The notes under the pieces are model-generated. The model searched no databases and was not told the DNA's origin. It was given only the letters and a program-made list of their open reading frames with translations. This document shows, piece by piece, positions 1 through 9,222 of a DNA stretch of 64,000 nucleotides. The stretch is from the NCBI RefSeq assembly GCF_004209755.1, contig NZ_CP035913.1, positions 6,014,001 to 6,078,000 on the forward strand. The letters run 5' to 3'. Both the position numbers and the translations under genes were made by a program. The stretch is from Pseudoduganella lutea. Lineage in GTDB: Bacteria; Pseudomonadota; Gammaproteobacteria; Burkholderiales; Burkholderiaceae_D. Every line of letters begins with the position of its first letter. Position 1 is the first letter of the stretch.

Positions 1-5
1 CCACT

Positions 6-1163
6 TTACCGAACCCTAAGTACTGGCATTGTTGGTCTGCGCATCAGCAGCTTTTGACGCGTTGAGCGAACCCCATTGGCTGTCGGTGATGCAGGTGCCG
101 ATGCAGAAGGTGTAATTCCGGCATTTCCTGCTCCCGCAGATGCAGATGCAGGTGAAGGTGCAGGTGCCGCAGGAAGCGGCACGGGGTTGAGGAGGTTCTT
201 GATGCCTTCTTCCCACCTTTCGGTTACTGTCGATTTCGCCAGTAAAACTGGAAGAAAGCCGCGGGACAGTTGCGCAGCCAGCTCCGGAGATGTGCGGTTA
301 ACCAACAGGGATGCGATTGGCTCAGTTGTCGATAGAGCTGCACCAGCGGTTCGCTGGCCCGGATTCTTTAACCACGCGTACAGCACAATTGCTTCTTCTT
401 CAGTGACCATCTCTCCCAGTGCTGATTGTAGCGACTGTAAAATCATCACCACGTCCGCATCTGAAGTTGCGACACGCTCCGCAACAATTGTTCCCTTGTC
501 GATTGATTGGTCTATTAACGATCGAATTTGCGCTGGCCGGCATATTTGCTCGTAGTCCCCTAATAGGTGGATCACATCCAGACTTTGAAGTTTATCAAAA
601 CGATCCTGGGAATTGATGTCACTGAGCCATGCGCTCCTTGACTCCTTTACAATTTTTGTTATCGACGAAGCGGCATCTGAAAAAAGGAAGGCGTTGGTAA
701 AAGACTCCATACTGGAACCGGCGAAACTGAATGTGGTTGCCACGCCAGATATCTCTTTGGCAGAACTCCCTGTCAGGCCCATAATGGCAGAGGCGAATCC
801 GCCCACCAGACTTAATTGCCGCCGCTCGTTCGATGCCGACTGGTTGGCACTTCCAATCGCATCCAGATAACGACTGCACTCCAGATCGAGCATTATGATG
901 CCAGACTGGTATGCCGCAAGTGCTTTGCCGTTATCCGTCGTGTCTTGAATACTGGTCAGCAAATCGCTTTGGAAGATCTGTATTGCTTGCTGCCTCGGCG
1001 TCGCAGAAGCTTCCGTAGTTGCTACCAATGACATGTCGGCGAGTGGCGTGCCGGGTGCTACCCCGCGCGTCGCGCAGCCGGTGAAAAGTGTCGACTGTAA
1101 TGCAGCCACAAACAGTGCTGCCAGTCGCGCCTTGATTGGTCGAAGATTCTGGCGTTGTGACAT
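6..1163 (-). CDS. Hypothetical lipoprotein, 385 aa
   Basis: The start is placed at the MSQRQ methionine, because a G-rich Shine-Dalgarno lies about 8 bases upstream and a basic, then hydrophobic signal region follows. That region ends in LFTGC (Cys about residue 30), a loose lipobox, so the product is probably a lipoprotein or at least exported. The body contains a small hydrophobic Gly/Ser patch around residue 130 (LVGGFASAIMGLTG) and otherwise looks helical and soluble. The last 60 residues are a low-complexity Pro/Ala/Ser stretch followed by a basic tail. I do not recognise the family. It stands alone, with a long empty stretch upstream. The reading frame is complete, with its stop six bases from the window edge. 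Confidence 0.7.
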   Translation of the reverse strand: MSQRQNLRPIKARLAALFVAALQSTLFTGCATRGVAPGTPLADMSLVATTEASATPRQQAIQIFQSDLLTSIQDTTDNGKALAAYQSGIIMLDLECSRYLDAIGSANQSASNERRQLSLVGGFASAIMGLTGSSAKEISGVATTFSFAGSSMESFTNAFLFSDAASSITKIVKESRSAWLSDINSQDRFDKLQSLDVIHLLGDYEQICRPAQIRSLIDQSIDKGTIVAERVATSDADVVMILQSLQSALGEMVTEEEAIVLYAWLKNPGQRTAGAALSTTEPIASLLVNRTSPELAAQLSRGFLPVLLAKSTVTERWEEGIKNLLNPVPLPAAPAPSPASASAGAGNAGITPSASAPASPTANGVRSTRQKLLMRRPTMPVLRVR

Positions 1164-1971
1164 AGGATATCCCCCCAACTGAGCGAGCGTTGCTTAGGTT
1201 CGGAGCTACAATCAAGAAAAGAAAATGTGCCGTCAACCGATGTGGGCGTTTGGCGTCGCATCGAATGAGGACGCCAAAGCAGAGTCAAGCACTTGCCACG
1301 CCGACCCCATGTTCAGCAATGAAGTCCTAACGATCGCATTTATCAGGATCGCGTAATATTTTTCTTAATGTGCAGGAGAGGGGCACAAAGGAGGGTGCTG
1401 ATATGCGAGCAGTCTCTGAGTTTGAGCTGCATAGGACGGGAATTTCATATCTCCTCCTGAAAGGAAGCACACGCCTAGTTCGTTGTCTTTTTAGTTCTTG
1501 AAATGATGGTACTCGCGCGAAGCGGGTGTGTCATCATGAAAGTGACGTTGGATCGATCATTGTACAAAAAGAGACAAGTGAATACTCAACAGTAAATAAT
1601 GCCGGAGGCGTCGGGAATTCTTAACGCAGATGCCGCTTTGCAAGCTTAAGTAAATTTTGCGAATCGTGATAAATCGTGATTTACGATGCGCACAACTTAC
1701 TATCAAAGCTTTTGGATTTAAAGTTGTATAAGCGCAAGATGTCCTGCGTAATGATGAGGTGCGAAAGCGGATGGATCTTGGCCGATCGCTCGAACAAACA
1801 ATGTCTGTCTTGAATATCCGGGGGTATCCTTACGGGTCGGCTACTTGCAACATTAAAGCTTGCCATAACCTGCGGGCCACTTGCGTTGCGTGACAGTCGG
1901 CTTTCACCCCATATCCGACTCCGAAACTATGCACGCCCCTGAGTGAACTTGATAACCAGCAACCTGTCAGG
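1164..1971. other. Intergenic region without a supported gene
   Basis: About 800 bases that are more AT-rich than the flanks. Only short open frames occur, none with a ribosome binding site or a recognisable product. The promoter of the lipoprotein gene to the left must lie at its left edge. I see no RNA gene. Confidence 0.5.
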
Positions 1972-2268
1972 TCATCTACTCACGGGCATTTCCGAGGCTA
2001 CGGGTATATAGATTGCCGGGCACCGTTTGCCTGCATCATTCGTGACTTGGCAAGAGCCGCCGGAATCTGCATGAAAAGGGCCACCTGGTCCCATATAGGC
2101 AACGCCGCCCGGCCGTGAATTTCCGGCACCTGCTGGAGCCACATATAGCGGACCGCCGGGACCTGCCTATATCGGGGCGCCTGACCCTGCGTAGCAGCCA
2201 TTGCCAGGTGACGTTGAACCTGAACCATTCACTGTTACGGTGACAGGTGGCGCAGTTTGCGTAGTCAT
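1972..2268 (-). pseudogene. Small Gly/Pro-rich protein with an in-frame stop
   Basis: Reading from the ATG at 2268 gives a coherent 98-codon frame interrupted once, by TAG at 2169-2167 (codon 34). Before the stop the protein is Thr/Val/Gly-rich (PPVTVTVNGSGS). After it the same frame continues as a Gly/Pro/Ala-rich sequence (GPGGP, APAGAG, YMGPGGPF) ending in a Cys-containing tail (SCQVTNDAGKRCPAIYI). The composition on both sides of the stop suggests one gene, and a TAT to TAG change would explain the break. No Shine-Dalgarno is obvious. The family is unknown, and whether this was an expressed protein is inference. Confidence 0.4.
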
Positions 2269-2381
2269 GCAGTGAGAAACAACACGGACGACCGAAACGG
2301 GTAAAGGGTGTCTGCCCAAGGCCGCTTTCGACAAATCCATCAAAGCGCAATTCTCTATAGAAAAACAATCCGAAATAACCG

Positions 2382-2416
2382 AAAAAAGAGGCCTCTGGTC
2401 GTACCGGGGCCAGAGG
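2382..2416 (-). terminator. Rho-independent terminator of the lactate dehydrogenase gene
   Basis: On the minus strand a perfect 7-bp stem (CCTCTGG / CCAGAGG, plus-strand arms 2392-2398 and 2410-2416) is followed by a run of six T. It lies 48 bases after the stop codon of the upstream gene, where an intrinsic terminator is expected. Confidence 0.75.
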
Positions 2417-2463
2417 TTATCGCAGTGTGCTTTTGCGTGATCGGCATCCGGCCATCAGCCAAT

Positions 2464-3597
2464 TCACCGCGCCAGTACTTCCGGCCCGATCTCGCGCACG
2501 GATTTCACGCCGGTCAGCACCATATTGGTCCGGATATCCTTCTCCATGATGGCCAGCAGTTTCGCGATGCCGGCCTCGCCCTGTGCTGCCAGCGCGTACA
2601 CGAACGCGCGGCCCAGCAGCACGCCGTCGGCGCCCAGCGCCAGCAGCCGGAACACGTCGGTGCCGGTGCGCGCGCCGCCATCGGCGAAGATCGTCGTCTT
2701 GCCCCGCACGGCGTCGGCGATTGCCGGCAGGGCGCGGGCGGTCGACAGCGCGCCATCGAGCTGGCGCCCGCCATGGTTCGACACGACGATGCCATCGGCG
2801 CCGAAGGCCACCGCGTCGCGCGCGTCGTCCGCGTCCAGGATGCCCTTGATGACCATCGGGCCTTGCCATTCGTCGCGGATCCACTGCAGGTCCTGCCAGC
2901 CGATCGCCGGATCGAAGTTCGCGCCGAGCCAGCCGATGTAGTCGGCCAGGCCGGTGGCATGGCCGCGATAGGCCGAGATGTTGCCCAGGTCGTGGGGGCG
3001 GCCGAACAGGCCCACGTCCCATGCCCAGCGCGGATGCGTCATGGCCTGCAGCATGCGCCGCAGGGGGCCGTTCGGGCCGCTCATGCCGCTGTGCGCGTCG
3101 CGGTAGCGGGCGCCGGGCACCGGCATGTCGACCGTGAACACGAGCGTGGAAGCGCCCAGCGCCTTCGCGCGCTGCAGCACGTCGCGCATGAAGCTGCGGT
3201 CCTTCAGCACATACAGCTGGAACCAGATCGGCTTGTCCGCGGCGGCGGCGACCTCCGACAGCGAGCACACGGACACGGTGGACTGGATGAAAGGGATGCC
3301 GCGCTTGCACGCCGCGCGCACCGCCTGCACTTCGCCGCGCCGCGCATACATGCCGGTGAGGCCCACCGGGGCCAGCGCGATCGGTAGTTCATGGCGCATG
3401 CCGAACCATTCCGTGGACAGGTCGAGCTGTTCCGATCCCTTCAGCACGCGCTGGCGCAGTTTCACTTCCTGCAGGTCGGCCATGTTCGCGCCCAGCGTCT
3501 GCTCGGCGCCGGCGCCGCCATCGAGGTAGTGGAAGAGGAACGGGGGCAGCTTGCGGCGTGCCGCCGCACGGAAATCGGTCGCGGATGAAATGATCAT
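2464..3597 (-). CDS. lldD: FMN-dependent L-lactate dehydrogenase (alpha-hydroxy acid dehydrogenase)
   Basis: The 377-aa product matches the FMN-dependent alpha-hydroxy acid oxidase family along its length. It has the N-terminal segment [18 protein letters not shown]-barrel motifs ([17 protein letters not shown]), [12 protein letters not shown], and the catalytic motif [10 protein letters not shown], whose His abstracts the substrate proton and whose Arg binds the carboxylate. [20 protein letters not shown] is the phosphate-binding end. The quinone-linked enzyme oxidises L-lactate to pyruvate at the inner membrane. The start is set at MIISSATDF, the normal family start, although the frame is open further upstream. 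The gene is monocistronic with a terminator. Other family members (glycolate or mandelate enzymes) are possible, but length and motifs fit LldD best. Confidence 0.88.
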   Translation of the reverse strand: MIISSATDFRAAARRKLPPFLFHYLDGGAGAEQTLGANMADLQEVKLRQRVLKGSEQLDLSTEWFGMRHELPIALAPVGLTGMYARRGEVQAVRAACKRGIPFIQSTVSVCSLSEVAAAADKPIWFQLYVLKDRSFMRDVLQRAKALGASTLVFTVDMPVPGARYRDAHSGMSGPNGPLRRMLQAMTHPRWAWDVGLFGRPHDLGNISAYRGHATGLADYIGWLGANFDPAIGWQDLQWIRDEWQGPMVIKGILDADDARDAVAFGADGIVVSNHGGRQLDGALSTARALPAIADAVRGKTTIFADGGARTGTDVFRLLALGADGVLLGRAFVYALAAQGEAGIAKLLAIMEKDIRTNMVLTGVKSVREIGPEVLAR

Positions 3598-3743
3598 GTA
3601 ATGGGTCGGTTGTCGGTTGCCACGGCATGCGATGCGTCCGAACGCCGGGCGCATCGCCAAACGATCAATTGTAGTGCCGGAATCGGCCCGTTGCAGTCAA
3701 TATTCTGAGAGAACGCAGCGAAGGCGAGGGCGCGCGCCGCGGG

Positions 3744-4814
3744 CTATGCGGCCAGGCACTGGCAGTACAGGTCGAGGTAGGCGGCGGCAGCCTTCTCCCA
3801 CGTGAACCGCATGGCATGCGCGCGGGCGCGGGCCGCGCCCGTTGCGCCGCCATCATCGCCCTGGAAGCGTGCCAGCCCGGTGGCGAGGACTTCGCGCATG
3901 TGTTCCGGATCGAAGTGATCGAAATACCTGGCCACGTCGCCGCCCACCTCGGGGAGGCTGGTCAGGCGCGACAGGAACACGGGGCGGCCGTGGTGCATGG
4001 CTTCGAGGACCGGCAGCCCGAAGCCTTCGGCCAGCGAGGGAAACAGGAAGGCCTCGCAATGCGCGTAGTACCAGTCCTTGTCGGCCTGGCTGACGGGCCC
4101 CGTGATCGCCACCTGGCCAGCGACGCCAAAGCGCGCCGCCTCCGCCAGGATCTTCTGCCGGTAGTCTTCCTTGATCACGCCGGCGATCACCAGCGTGTGG
4201 TCCGTCGACCGCAGCAACGGCACGAGCACGTGGAAGTTCTTCTTCGGGCACACCATGCCCACGGTGAACAGGAAGCGCCCCGCCGGCACGAAGCGCGGCG
4301 CGTGGCCATCGGGCGCAAAGCTGGCATCGGCGCCGTTGTGGATGACCGAGATCTTGTGCGCGGCATCGGGGAAGAAGCGCAGGATGTCGGTTTTCACGAA
4401 TTCCGAAATCGCCACCACGCGGTCGACGCCGTCGATCTTGCGCGCCAGCCTGCGCAGGTATCGTTGCAGCTTGCGGCTGCCCGCCGGCTGTTCGTGCACC
4501 TGGTTCAGGTCGTGCACGGTCATGACCGTCCTGGCGCGCACGCGGTCGGGGCCAAAGCGGCAGTACTGGTCGGTAAAGTGCACCACGTCGTAGCGGCGAC
4601 CCTGCGGAAAAACCCAGCGGTGGTACCTGCGGTGGTCCACATAGGAGACCTGCGGGCCCAGCACCCCGTGCTGTGGCGGATACGCGTAGGCGCTCGTATC
4701 GAAACTGCCCGCGCCCTGGCGCACGAGTTCGCGGCCCAGGCTCCGGCCGAACGTGTGCAGGCCAGTGTTTTCAAAGCGCATGGAATCGAGCGTGACCAGC
4801 AACCTCGGCATCAT
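3744..4814 (-). CDS. Glycosyltransferase, GT4 (GT-B fold)
   Basis: The 356-aa product has the two Rossmann halves of a GT-B enzyme. The C-terminal half carries LFTVGMVCPKKNF, the family-typical LVIAGVIKE strand, AHCEAFLFPSLAEGFGLPVLE with the E-x7-E motif that binds the nucleotide sugar, and SLPEVGG. It would transfer a sugar from a nucleotide donor at the cytoplasmic face of the membrane, in exopolysaccharide or LPS synthesis; the substrate cannot be read from sequence. Its ATG (4814) overlaps the stop of the upstream GT9 gene as ATGA, so the two are translationally coupled and probably act in the same pathway. The frame is open far upstream of the ATG, but that part is the shadow of the GT9 gene. 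Confidence 0.85.
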   Translation of the reverse strand: MMPRLLVTLDSMRFENTGLHTFGRSLGRELVRQGAGSFDTSAYAYPPQHGVLGPQVSYVDHRRYHRWVFPQGRRYDVVHFTDQYCRFGPDRVRARTVMTVHDLNQVHEQPAGSRKLQRYLRRLARKIDGVDRVVAISEFVKTDILRFFPDAAHKISVIHNGADASFAPDGHAPRFVPAGRFLFTVGMVCPKKNFHVLVPLLRSTDHTLVIAGVIKEDYRQKILAEAARFGVAGQVAITGPVSQADKDWYYAHCEAFLFPSLAEGFGLPVLEAMHHGRPVFLSRLTSLPEVGGDVARYFDHFDPEHMREVLATGLARFQGDDGGATGAARARAHAMRFTWEKAAAAYLDLYCQCLAA

Positions 4815-5860
4815 GAACCGGTGCCCGCCAGCCGTGCCCCGGCGTGGCAGGCCACGGTGCGGTCGCGCCACCGTGAAATCACCTCCGCCACCTGCGCGGC
4901 GCTGATCGCCTGCATGCACTCGCATGCCTGCGGGCCGGTGCAGCTGTCGCACTGCCGCGCCGCGGCAAGCGACGTCGCGTTCGTGCCGAGGGCGCCCCAG
5001 CGGGTGATGTCGATCGGCTGCACGGGCGGGAACAGGCCAAGCGCGTTGCGACCCAGTGCCGCCGCGACGTGCAGCGGCCCGGTGCCGCTCGCCACCAGTC
5101 CATCGGCCATGCCGATCAGCGCGACCAGGCCTTCGAGGTCGAGCTGGCCGCACAGGTTGCGCACATTGGGGCTGGCCAGCAGTGCGCCGGCATCGCGCGC
5201 CAGCAGTTCGCCCTCGGCGCGACTGCCGGTGATCCAGATCGCGATGCCGGGATCGCCGCGCAGCCTGTCGGCGAGTTCGGCGTACCGCTCCAGCGGCCAT
5301 TCACGGCCATTGCCATTCGACTTGGGGTGCAGGATCAGGTTGAAGGTCGCGGCGTCGAACATGGCCGCGATCTCCGGTGAGCGCGGCGCTTGCAGGCGGT
5401 ACAGCGGAAGGATCTCCGCCAGCGACGGCAGGTAGTCGATGCCGAGCGGCTTGAGCAAGGCGAAATTGAGCTGCGCCTCGTGCAGGCGCGAACGCACGCG
5501 GCTGAAATGCGCGAGCCGGTTGCAGGTCCACCAGTGGTGCAGGCGGTGGCTGCTGCCGACCCGGTTCGGCACCTTGGCGCGGCGCGCCGCCAGCGCCAGC
5601 GCGCGATGGGGAAAGGCGAAGATGACGGTGTCGTACCGGCCGTCCTCGAACAGGGTGTCCGCATCCATTTCCTCGACCGCGAGCACACGGTCGATGGCGC
5701 CGCAGCAGCGCACGACGGGCGCCGCATAGCCGCGGCACAGCATGTCCACCGTGACGCCCGGGATGAGCTGCTTCAGGTACCCGGCCAGAGGCAGGGTCAG
5801 CACGACGTCGCCGATGTTATCGGTGCGGCAGATGAGAATGCGTGACAGGGCTGGAGGCAT
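4811..5860 (-). CDS. Glycosyltransferase family 9 (heptosyltransferase-like)
   Basis: The 349-aa product has the GT9 layout: an N-terminal ILICRTDNIGDVVLTLPLAG motif, the central LILHPKSNGNGREWPLERYAELADRL strand-helix pair (quoted in parts), and VASGTGPLHVAAALG near residue 260, the ADP-heptose binding loop of heptosyltransferases. A Cys-rich segment near residue 300 (CDSCTGPQACEC) also occurs in some GT9 proteins. It probably adds heptose or another sugar to a lipid-linked core or glycan. It is the first gene of a coupled pair with the GT4 gene, which starts inside its stop codon. No other LPS gene is in the window, so the glycan is unknown. Confidence 0.82.
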   Translation of the reverse strand: MPPALSRILICRTDNIGDVVLTLPLAGYLKQLIPGVTVDMLCRGYAAPVVRCCGAIDRVLAVEEMDADTLFEDGRYDTVIFAFPHRALALAARRAKVPNRVGSSHRLHHWWTCNRLAHFSRVRSRLHEAQLNFALLKPLGIDYLPSLAEILPLYRLQAPRSPEIAAMFDAATFNLILHPKSNGNGREWPLERYAELADRLRGDPGIAIWITGSRAEGELLARDAGALLASPNVRNLCGQLDLEGLVALIGMADGLVASGTGPLHVAAALGRNALGLFPPVQPIDITRWGALGTNATSLAAARQCDSCTGPQACECMQAISAAQVAEVISRWRDRTVACHAGARLAGTGS

Positions 5861-5979
5861 TACGGGACGTCTGGAATCGTTCTCGAAGGGGTGGCCATAT
5901 GGGGGAGATTCGCATTTTAAGCAAAATGCCCCGTCTTGTCTCTGTCGAGTCCGCCTTTTTTACGTCGGATGACGTGGTT

Positions 5980-6420
5980 TTACCTGGTGTGGCCCGCACG
6001 CGGCGCGCGCTTCAGCCGACGGCCCAGTCGCCAGCCGAGCCATGCCATCGGAACGAAGACGAGGTTCAGGTGGATGATGTCGAACCAGTCCGGCGCGGGC
6101 AGCGACAGCGCTGTGGCGATGCCGGCGGTCATGAACACGAAGCCGACGGCCATGGCGGCAAGCAGCGCATGGCTGGCTGCCAGCCATGCCGCCAGCGCGG
6201 CGCCCGACAGCGTGCCTGAAGCGTGGGCGAGCAGGATTGCCGGGTAGGGCATGGCGTCGGGCGCGGTCACGAATGCCAGCAAGCGCCCTGGCGATGCCAC
6301 GTCGGGCATCGCTGGCGATGTGACTGCGACACTGGCAATGCCGAGAATGGCCGCGCCCACGGCGATGCCGAAGCACGCGCCGCACGTAACGGCAAGGATG
6401 TTGATCAGTAACTGGCGCAT
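5980..6420 (-). CDS. Small inner-membrane protein, four predicted helices
   Basis: The 146-aa protein is mostly hydrophobic, with membrane segments near residues 5-30 (LAVTCGACFGIAVGAAILG), 60-80, 85-110 (LLAAMAVGFVFMTAGIATAL) and 115-130. A basic tail (RLGRRLKRAPRAGHTR) is predicted to be cytoplasmic. The family is not recognised. It is on the same strand as the glycosyltransferase pair, separated by about 120 bases, so it may or may not be co-transcribed with them. Start and stop are clear, and third-position GC is high, as expected for a real gene here. Confidence 0.6.
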   Translation of the reverse strand: MRQLLINILAVTCGACFGIAVGAAILGIASVAVTSPAMPDVASPGRLLAFVTAPDAMPYPAILLAHASGTLSGAALAAWLAASHALLAAMAVGFVFMTAGIATALSLPAPDWFDIIHLNLVFVPMAWLGWRLGRRLKRAPRAGHTR

Positions 6421-6522
6421 GCGCGGCCTCCGTCATCGCAGCAGGAGTGCCACGGCGGCGTACCCAGGCTGTCCACATAGCCTACGCAGGGAATGTGTCA
6501 GGGGCGTTACGGGGTTGCTGCG

Positions 6523-6768
6523 TCAGCCCCCGATCCCCGTCCGGCCCTGCATCGCCAGGGCCATGCGATCCGCCTGGCGCAGCGCTTGCCCGCTCATCAC
6601 GCGCCGGATGACGGCTGTGTCGATACCGCGAGCCGTCAGGTACTCGACGGCGGCAACGGTGCCGGTGGCATGCCGGAGCAGGATGCCGTGGCGGACAATA
6701 TCTGACTTGGCGGACACTGGCAGCGCGCCATCGCTGTCGGTGGCCCGGCGGGCATGGTCGGGTGTCAT
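6523..6768 (-). CDS. Hypothetical protein, 81 aa
   Basis: A short soluble protein with a central segment (RHATGTVAAVEYLTARGIDTAVIRRVMSG, in parts) that reads like a conserved helical module, followed by QALRQADRMAL. It has neither signal peptide nor membrane segment. The alternative frames across this stretch have less plausible composition. It stands alone, and its function is unknown. The N-terminal RHxTGTVAAVxYL pattern resembles small uncharacterised proteins I associate with Burkholderiales, but this is memory and could not be checked. Confidence 0.5.
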   Translation of the reverse strand: MTPDHARRATDSDGALPVSAKSDIVRHGILLRHATGTVAAVEYLTARGIDTAVIRRVMSGQALRQADRMALAMQGRTGIGG

Positions 6769-7081
6769 CTTTCACTGCTCCTTTGATCCGAGGACTTCGA
6801 TTGCTCATGGCATCGAGGCGATGGGGGTCTTTCTTCACCCGGCGCCCGCGGCGCCGGCAAGGTCGGCAACGCGGAGAGCAGCGACAAGGCCCCCAGCGAA
6901 TCCATAGTCTAGCCGCAAACGTTTTCACAAACTGTGTACCAGCTATCAAAACGTGCTGTTTGCGCACGTATTTCGCCCGTCCGCCCAGGAATTGCAAAAA
7001 TGATATGTTGCCGTCTGTCACATTGACGTCACACCGACCTCCTACAATGCCCGCAGTTCGACACCCGACCACGATCCGTAA
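6769..7081. other. Divergent intergenic region
   Basis: About 310 bases between divergent genes, the 81-aa gene on the minus strand and the SiaC-like gene on the plus strand. The central part (6900-7050) is AT-richer and is the likely promoter zone for both. I cannot point to a convincing -35/-10 pair. Confidence 0.4.
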
Positions 7082-7516
7082 ATGCCGTTGCCGCTTTTCC
7101 CTTTCCCCCGTCAGCCTGCCGCATCCCCCGCGGCAGGGGCGCCGTGCGCCACGACATTTGCCCAGCCGACCGCCGTGCTCGACACCGCGTGTCGCCGGCT
7201 GACGCTGATCGGAGCTTCCTGCCTGGACGATGCGATCGCATTCTACGGTCCGCTGATTGGCCGCCTGCGGGCTTGCCTCGATCGCCGCAGCCGCGACGCG
7301 TTCGACGTCGACATCGCGCTCAGCACGGTCGACATGGGCAGCGAAAAGATGCTGTTCGCGCTGTTCGACACCTTGCACGAGGGCGCGCTTGCGGGCAATT
7401 CCATCGCCATCCGCTGGCAACGGCAGGGCACGGACCGCCGCTGCAAGTGGTTCTTCGATACCTTGCGGGAGCGATTTCCGCTGCTGCGCTTTACCGATTG
7501 CGCCGACCATGCCTGA
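7082..7516 (+). CDS. SiaC-like (DUF1987) regulatory protein
   Basis: The 144-aa product has a Pro-rich N-terminus, then a compact domain with VDIALSTVDMGSEKMLFALFDTL, an AGNSIAIRWQ strand and FFDTLRERFPLLRF at the end (quoted in parts). This order resembles SiaC/DUF1987 proteins, which are small phosphorylatable partners of diguanylate cyclases and PP2C phosphatases. That assignment is from fold-like pattern only. It lies 72 bases upstream of the chemoreceptor gene in the same direction, so the two may share a transcript. The expected partners (SiaA/B/D) are not next to it, which weakens the call. Confidence 0.5.
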   Translation: MPLPLFPFPRQPAASPAAGAPCATTFAQPTAVLDTACRRLTLIGASCLDDAIAFYGPLIGRLRACLDRRSRDAFDVDIALSTVDMGSEKMLFALFDTLHEGALAGNSIAIRWQRQGTDRRCKWFFDTLRERFPLLRFTDCADHA

Positions 7517-7588
7517 GCACCGCCCGGGAGCGCGGTCGCCAGTGCCGTCGACGCGTTGACACATTCACCCACGTCCTGACAAATCCTC

Positions 7589-9178
7589 ATGCTGAACTTG
7601 CTTCGCCGTCGTACCGGCTCCCGCGTCGTTGCCGCCTTTGCCGCCATCCTTGCCATGCTGGGGCTGGTAACAGTTACTTCTCTCTGGTCCCTGCAAAAGG
7701 TGGCCAGCAATGCCGAACTGCTGGTCGACGACAAGCTTGCGCGCCAGCGGCTGACGATCGAGCTGCGCGCCAGCGAGCAGCTCAACGCCCTGCGCGCGCT
7801 GTCGATCGCCCGCAGCGACAGCCTCGAAGTGGCCGACGCGTTCAAGCGGCAGCTCGCCGATGGCGAAACGGTGACGAAGCGCCTGCTGCGACAGCAGGCA
7901 AGCCTCCAGATCGACGCCAGCGAAGTCGCGCTTATCGCCGCCACGCGGCAGCAGCAGCAGGGTTTCGAGGCCGTGCGCGACGAGATCTTCCGGCAGAAGG
8001 ACATGGGCCGCACCCAGCAGGTCGATGAGCTCGTCGGTTCGGGTTTCGAGCCGCGCCTGGCGGCCTACATGGGCGCACTGGATGCGCTACTCGCGCACCA
8101 GGCGCGGGCGGCCCGGCAGGTGTCGGACGATTCGCATGCCACACTCGTGGCGATGCGCATGCTGCTCGGCGGCCTTGGCTTGCTCGCGCTGGTGGCCGGC
8201 GCCGTGCTGGCGCTGGCACTCACGCGCAGCATCGTGGTGCCATTGCGGGACGCTGTCGCGTTCGCCAAGCGCGCCGCCGTGGGCGACCTTGCCGGCACCA
8301 TGGGCCATGCCCGCCAGGACGAGCTTGGCGAGCTGCTCGACGCGCTGAACGACATGGCGCGGCGCCTGGCCCGCACCGTCAGCGGCGTGCGCGATGCCGC
8401 GGCGGCGATCGATGCGGCCTCCGCCGAAGTCGCCCACGGCAACCTCGACCTGTCGCGCCGCACGGAACACCAGGGGGCCACGCTGGAAGAAACGTCCGCC
8501 GCGCTGAACGCACTGGCGACGACGGTGCGCGCCAATGGTGCCCAGGCCGTCGATGCCGCGCGGCTGGCGCAGGGCGCGGCCGATGTCGCGGCGCAGGGCG
8601 GCAGTGCGATCGCCCAGGTGACGGACACGATGGACGGCATCAGCCGGTCGGCGGCCAAGATCGTCGACATCATCGCCGTCATTGACGGCATTGCGTTCCA
8701 GACCAATATCCTGGCGTTGAACGCAGCGGTCGAGGCCGCTCGCGCCGGTGAGCAGGGCCGCGGCTTCGCCGTGGTGGCCAGCGAAGTGCGGGCCCTGGCG
8801 CAGCGCTCGGCGACCGCAGCCCGTGAAATCAAGGTGTTGATCTCGGCATCGGTGGCAACGATCGGGGAGGGGGCCGCGATCGCCGCCGGCGCCCAGGCGA
8901 CGATGGCCGGGATGCTCGACCGGGTCGGTGGCGTGAGCTCGCTCATGGCGCAGATCGGCAGCGCCTCGCACGCGCAGACGGACGGCATCGCCCAGATGAA
9001 CGACGCGGTGGCGGCCCTCGAGCAGGATACCCGGAACAATGTCGCGCTGGTGGAGCAGGTTGCCACGGCATCGGCTTTGCTGCGGCAGCAGGCGCAGGTA
9101 TTGAGCACGCTGATGCGGCAGTTCCGCGTGGGTGCCGGGGAACTGCCACCCGCCGCTTTGGTGCCGCTGTTGGGCTGA
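7589..9178 (+). CDS. Methyl-accepting chemotaxis protein
   Basis: The 529-aa chemoreceptor has a short cytoplasmic N-terminus, TM1 about residues 10-33, a helical periplasmic domain of the four-helix-bundle type (residues 35-188), and TM2 about 190-212. A HAMP domain follows to about 265, then a long signalling coiled coil. The hairpin tip that binds CheA/CheW is canonical ([20 protein letters not shown], then [14 protein letters not shown], around residue 375). There is no C-terminal CheR-binding pentapeptide; the protein ends [10 protein letters not shown]. The ligand is unknown. It is possibly co-transcribed with the small SiaC-like gene upstream. Downstream it converges with the EAL gene with only 44 bases between. 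Confidence 0.93.
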   Translation: MLNLLRRRTGSRVVAAFAAILAMLGLVTVTSLWSLQKVASNAELLVDDKLARQRLTIELRASEQLNALRALSIARSDSLEVADAFKRQLADGETVTKRLLRQQASLQIDASEVALIAATRQQQQGFEAVRDEIFRQKDMGRTQQVDELVGSGFEPRLAAYMGALDALLAHQARAARQVSDDSHATLVAMRMLLGGLGLLALVAGAVLALALTRSIVVPLRDAVAFAKRAAVGDLAGTMGHARQDELGELLDALNDMARRLARTVSGVRDAAAAIDAASAEVAHGNLDLSRRTEHQGATLEETSAALNALATTVRANGAQAVDAARLAQGAADVAAQGGSAIAQVTDTMDGISRSAAKIVDIIAVIDGIAFQTNILALNAAVEAARAGEQGRGFAVVASEVRALAQRSATAAREIKVLISASVATIGEGAAIAAGAQATMAGMLDRVGGVSSLMAQIGSASHAQTDGIAQMNDAVAALEQDTRNNVALVEQVATASALLRQQAQVLSTLMRQFRVGAGELPPAALVPLLG

Positions 9179-9222
9179 ACCCTCGGGGGGCCGCAGGTCC
9201 GGGACATTGCGCACATACTTTT

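Noticed and set aside
1681..1866. 61-codon minus-strand frame in AT-rich DNA
   Set aside because: No ribosome binding site, no signal peptide or motif, and composition not distinct from chance.
3816..5435. Open frame of 539 codons on the plus strand
   Set aside because: It is a shadow of the two glycosyltransferase genes, which carry the real motifs.
6482..7564. Open frame of 360 codons on the minus strand
   Set aside because: It covers the SiaC-like gene in antisense and an intergenic region; there are no motifs and no ribosome site.
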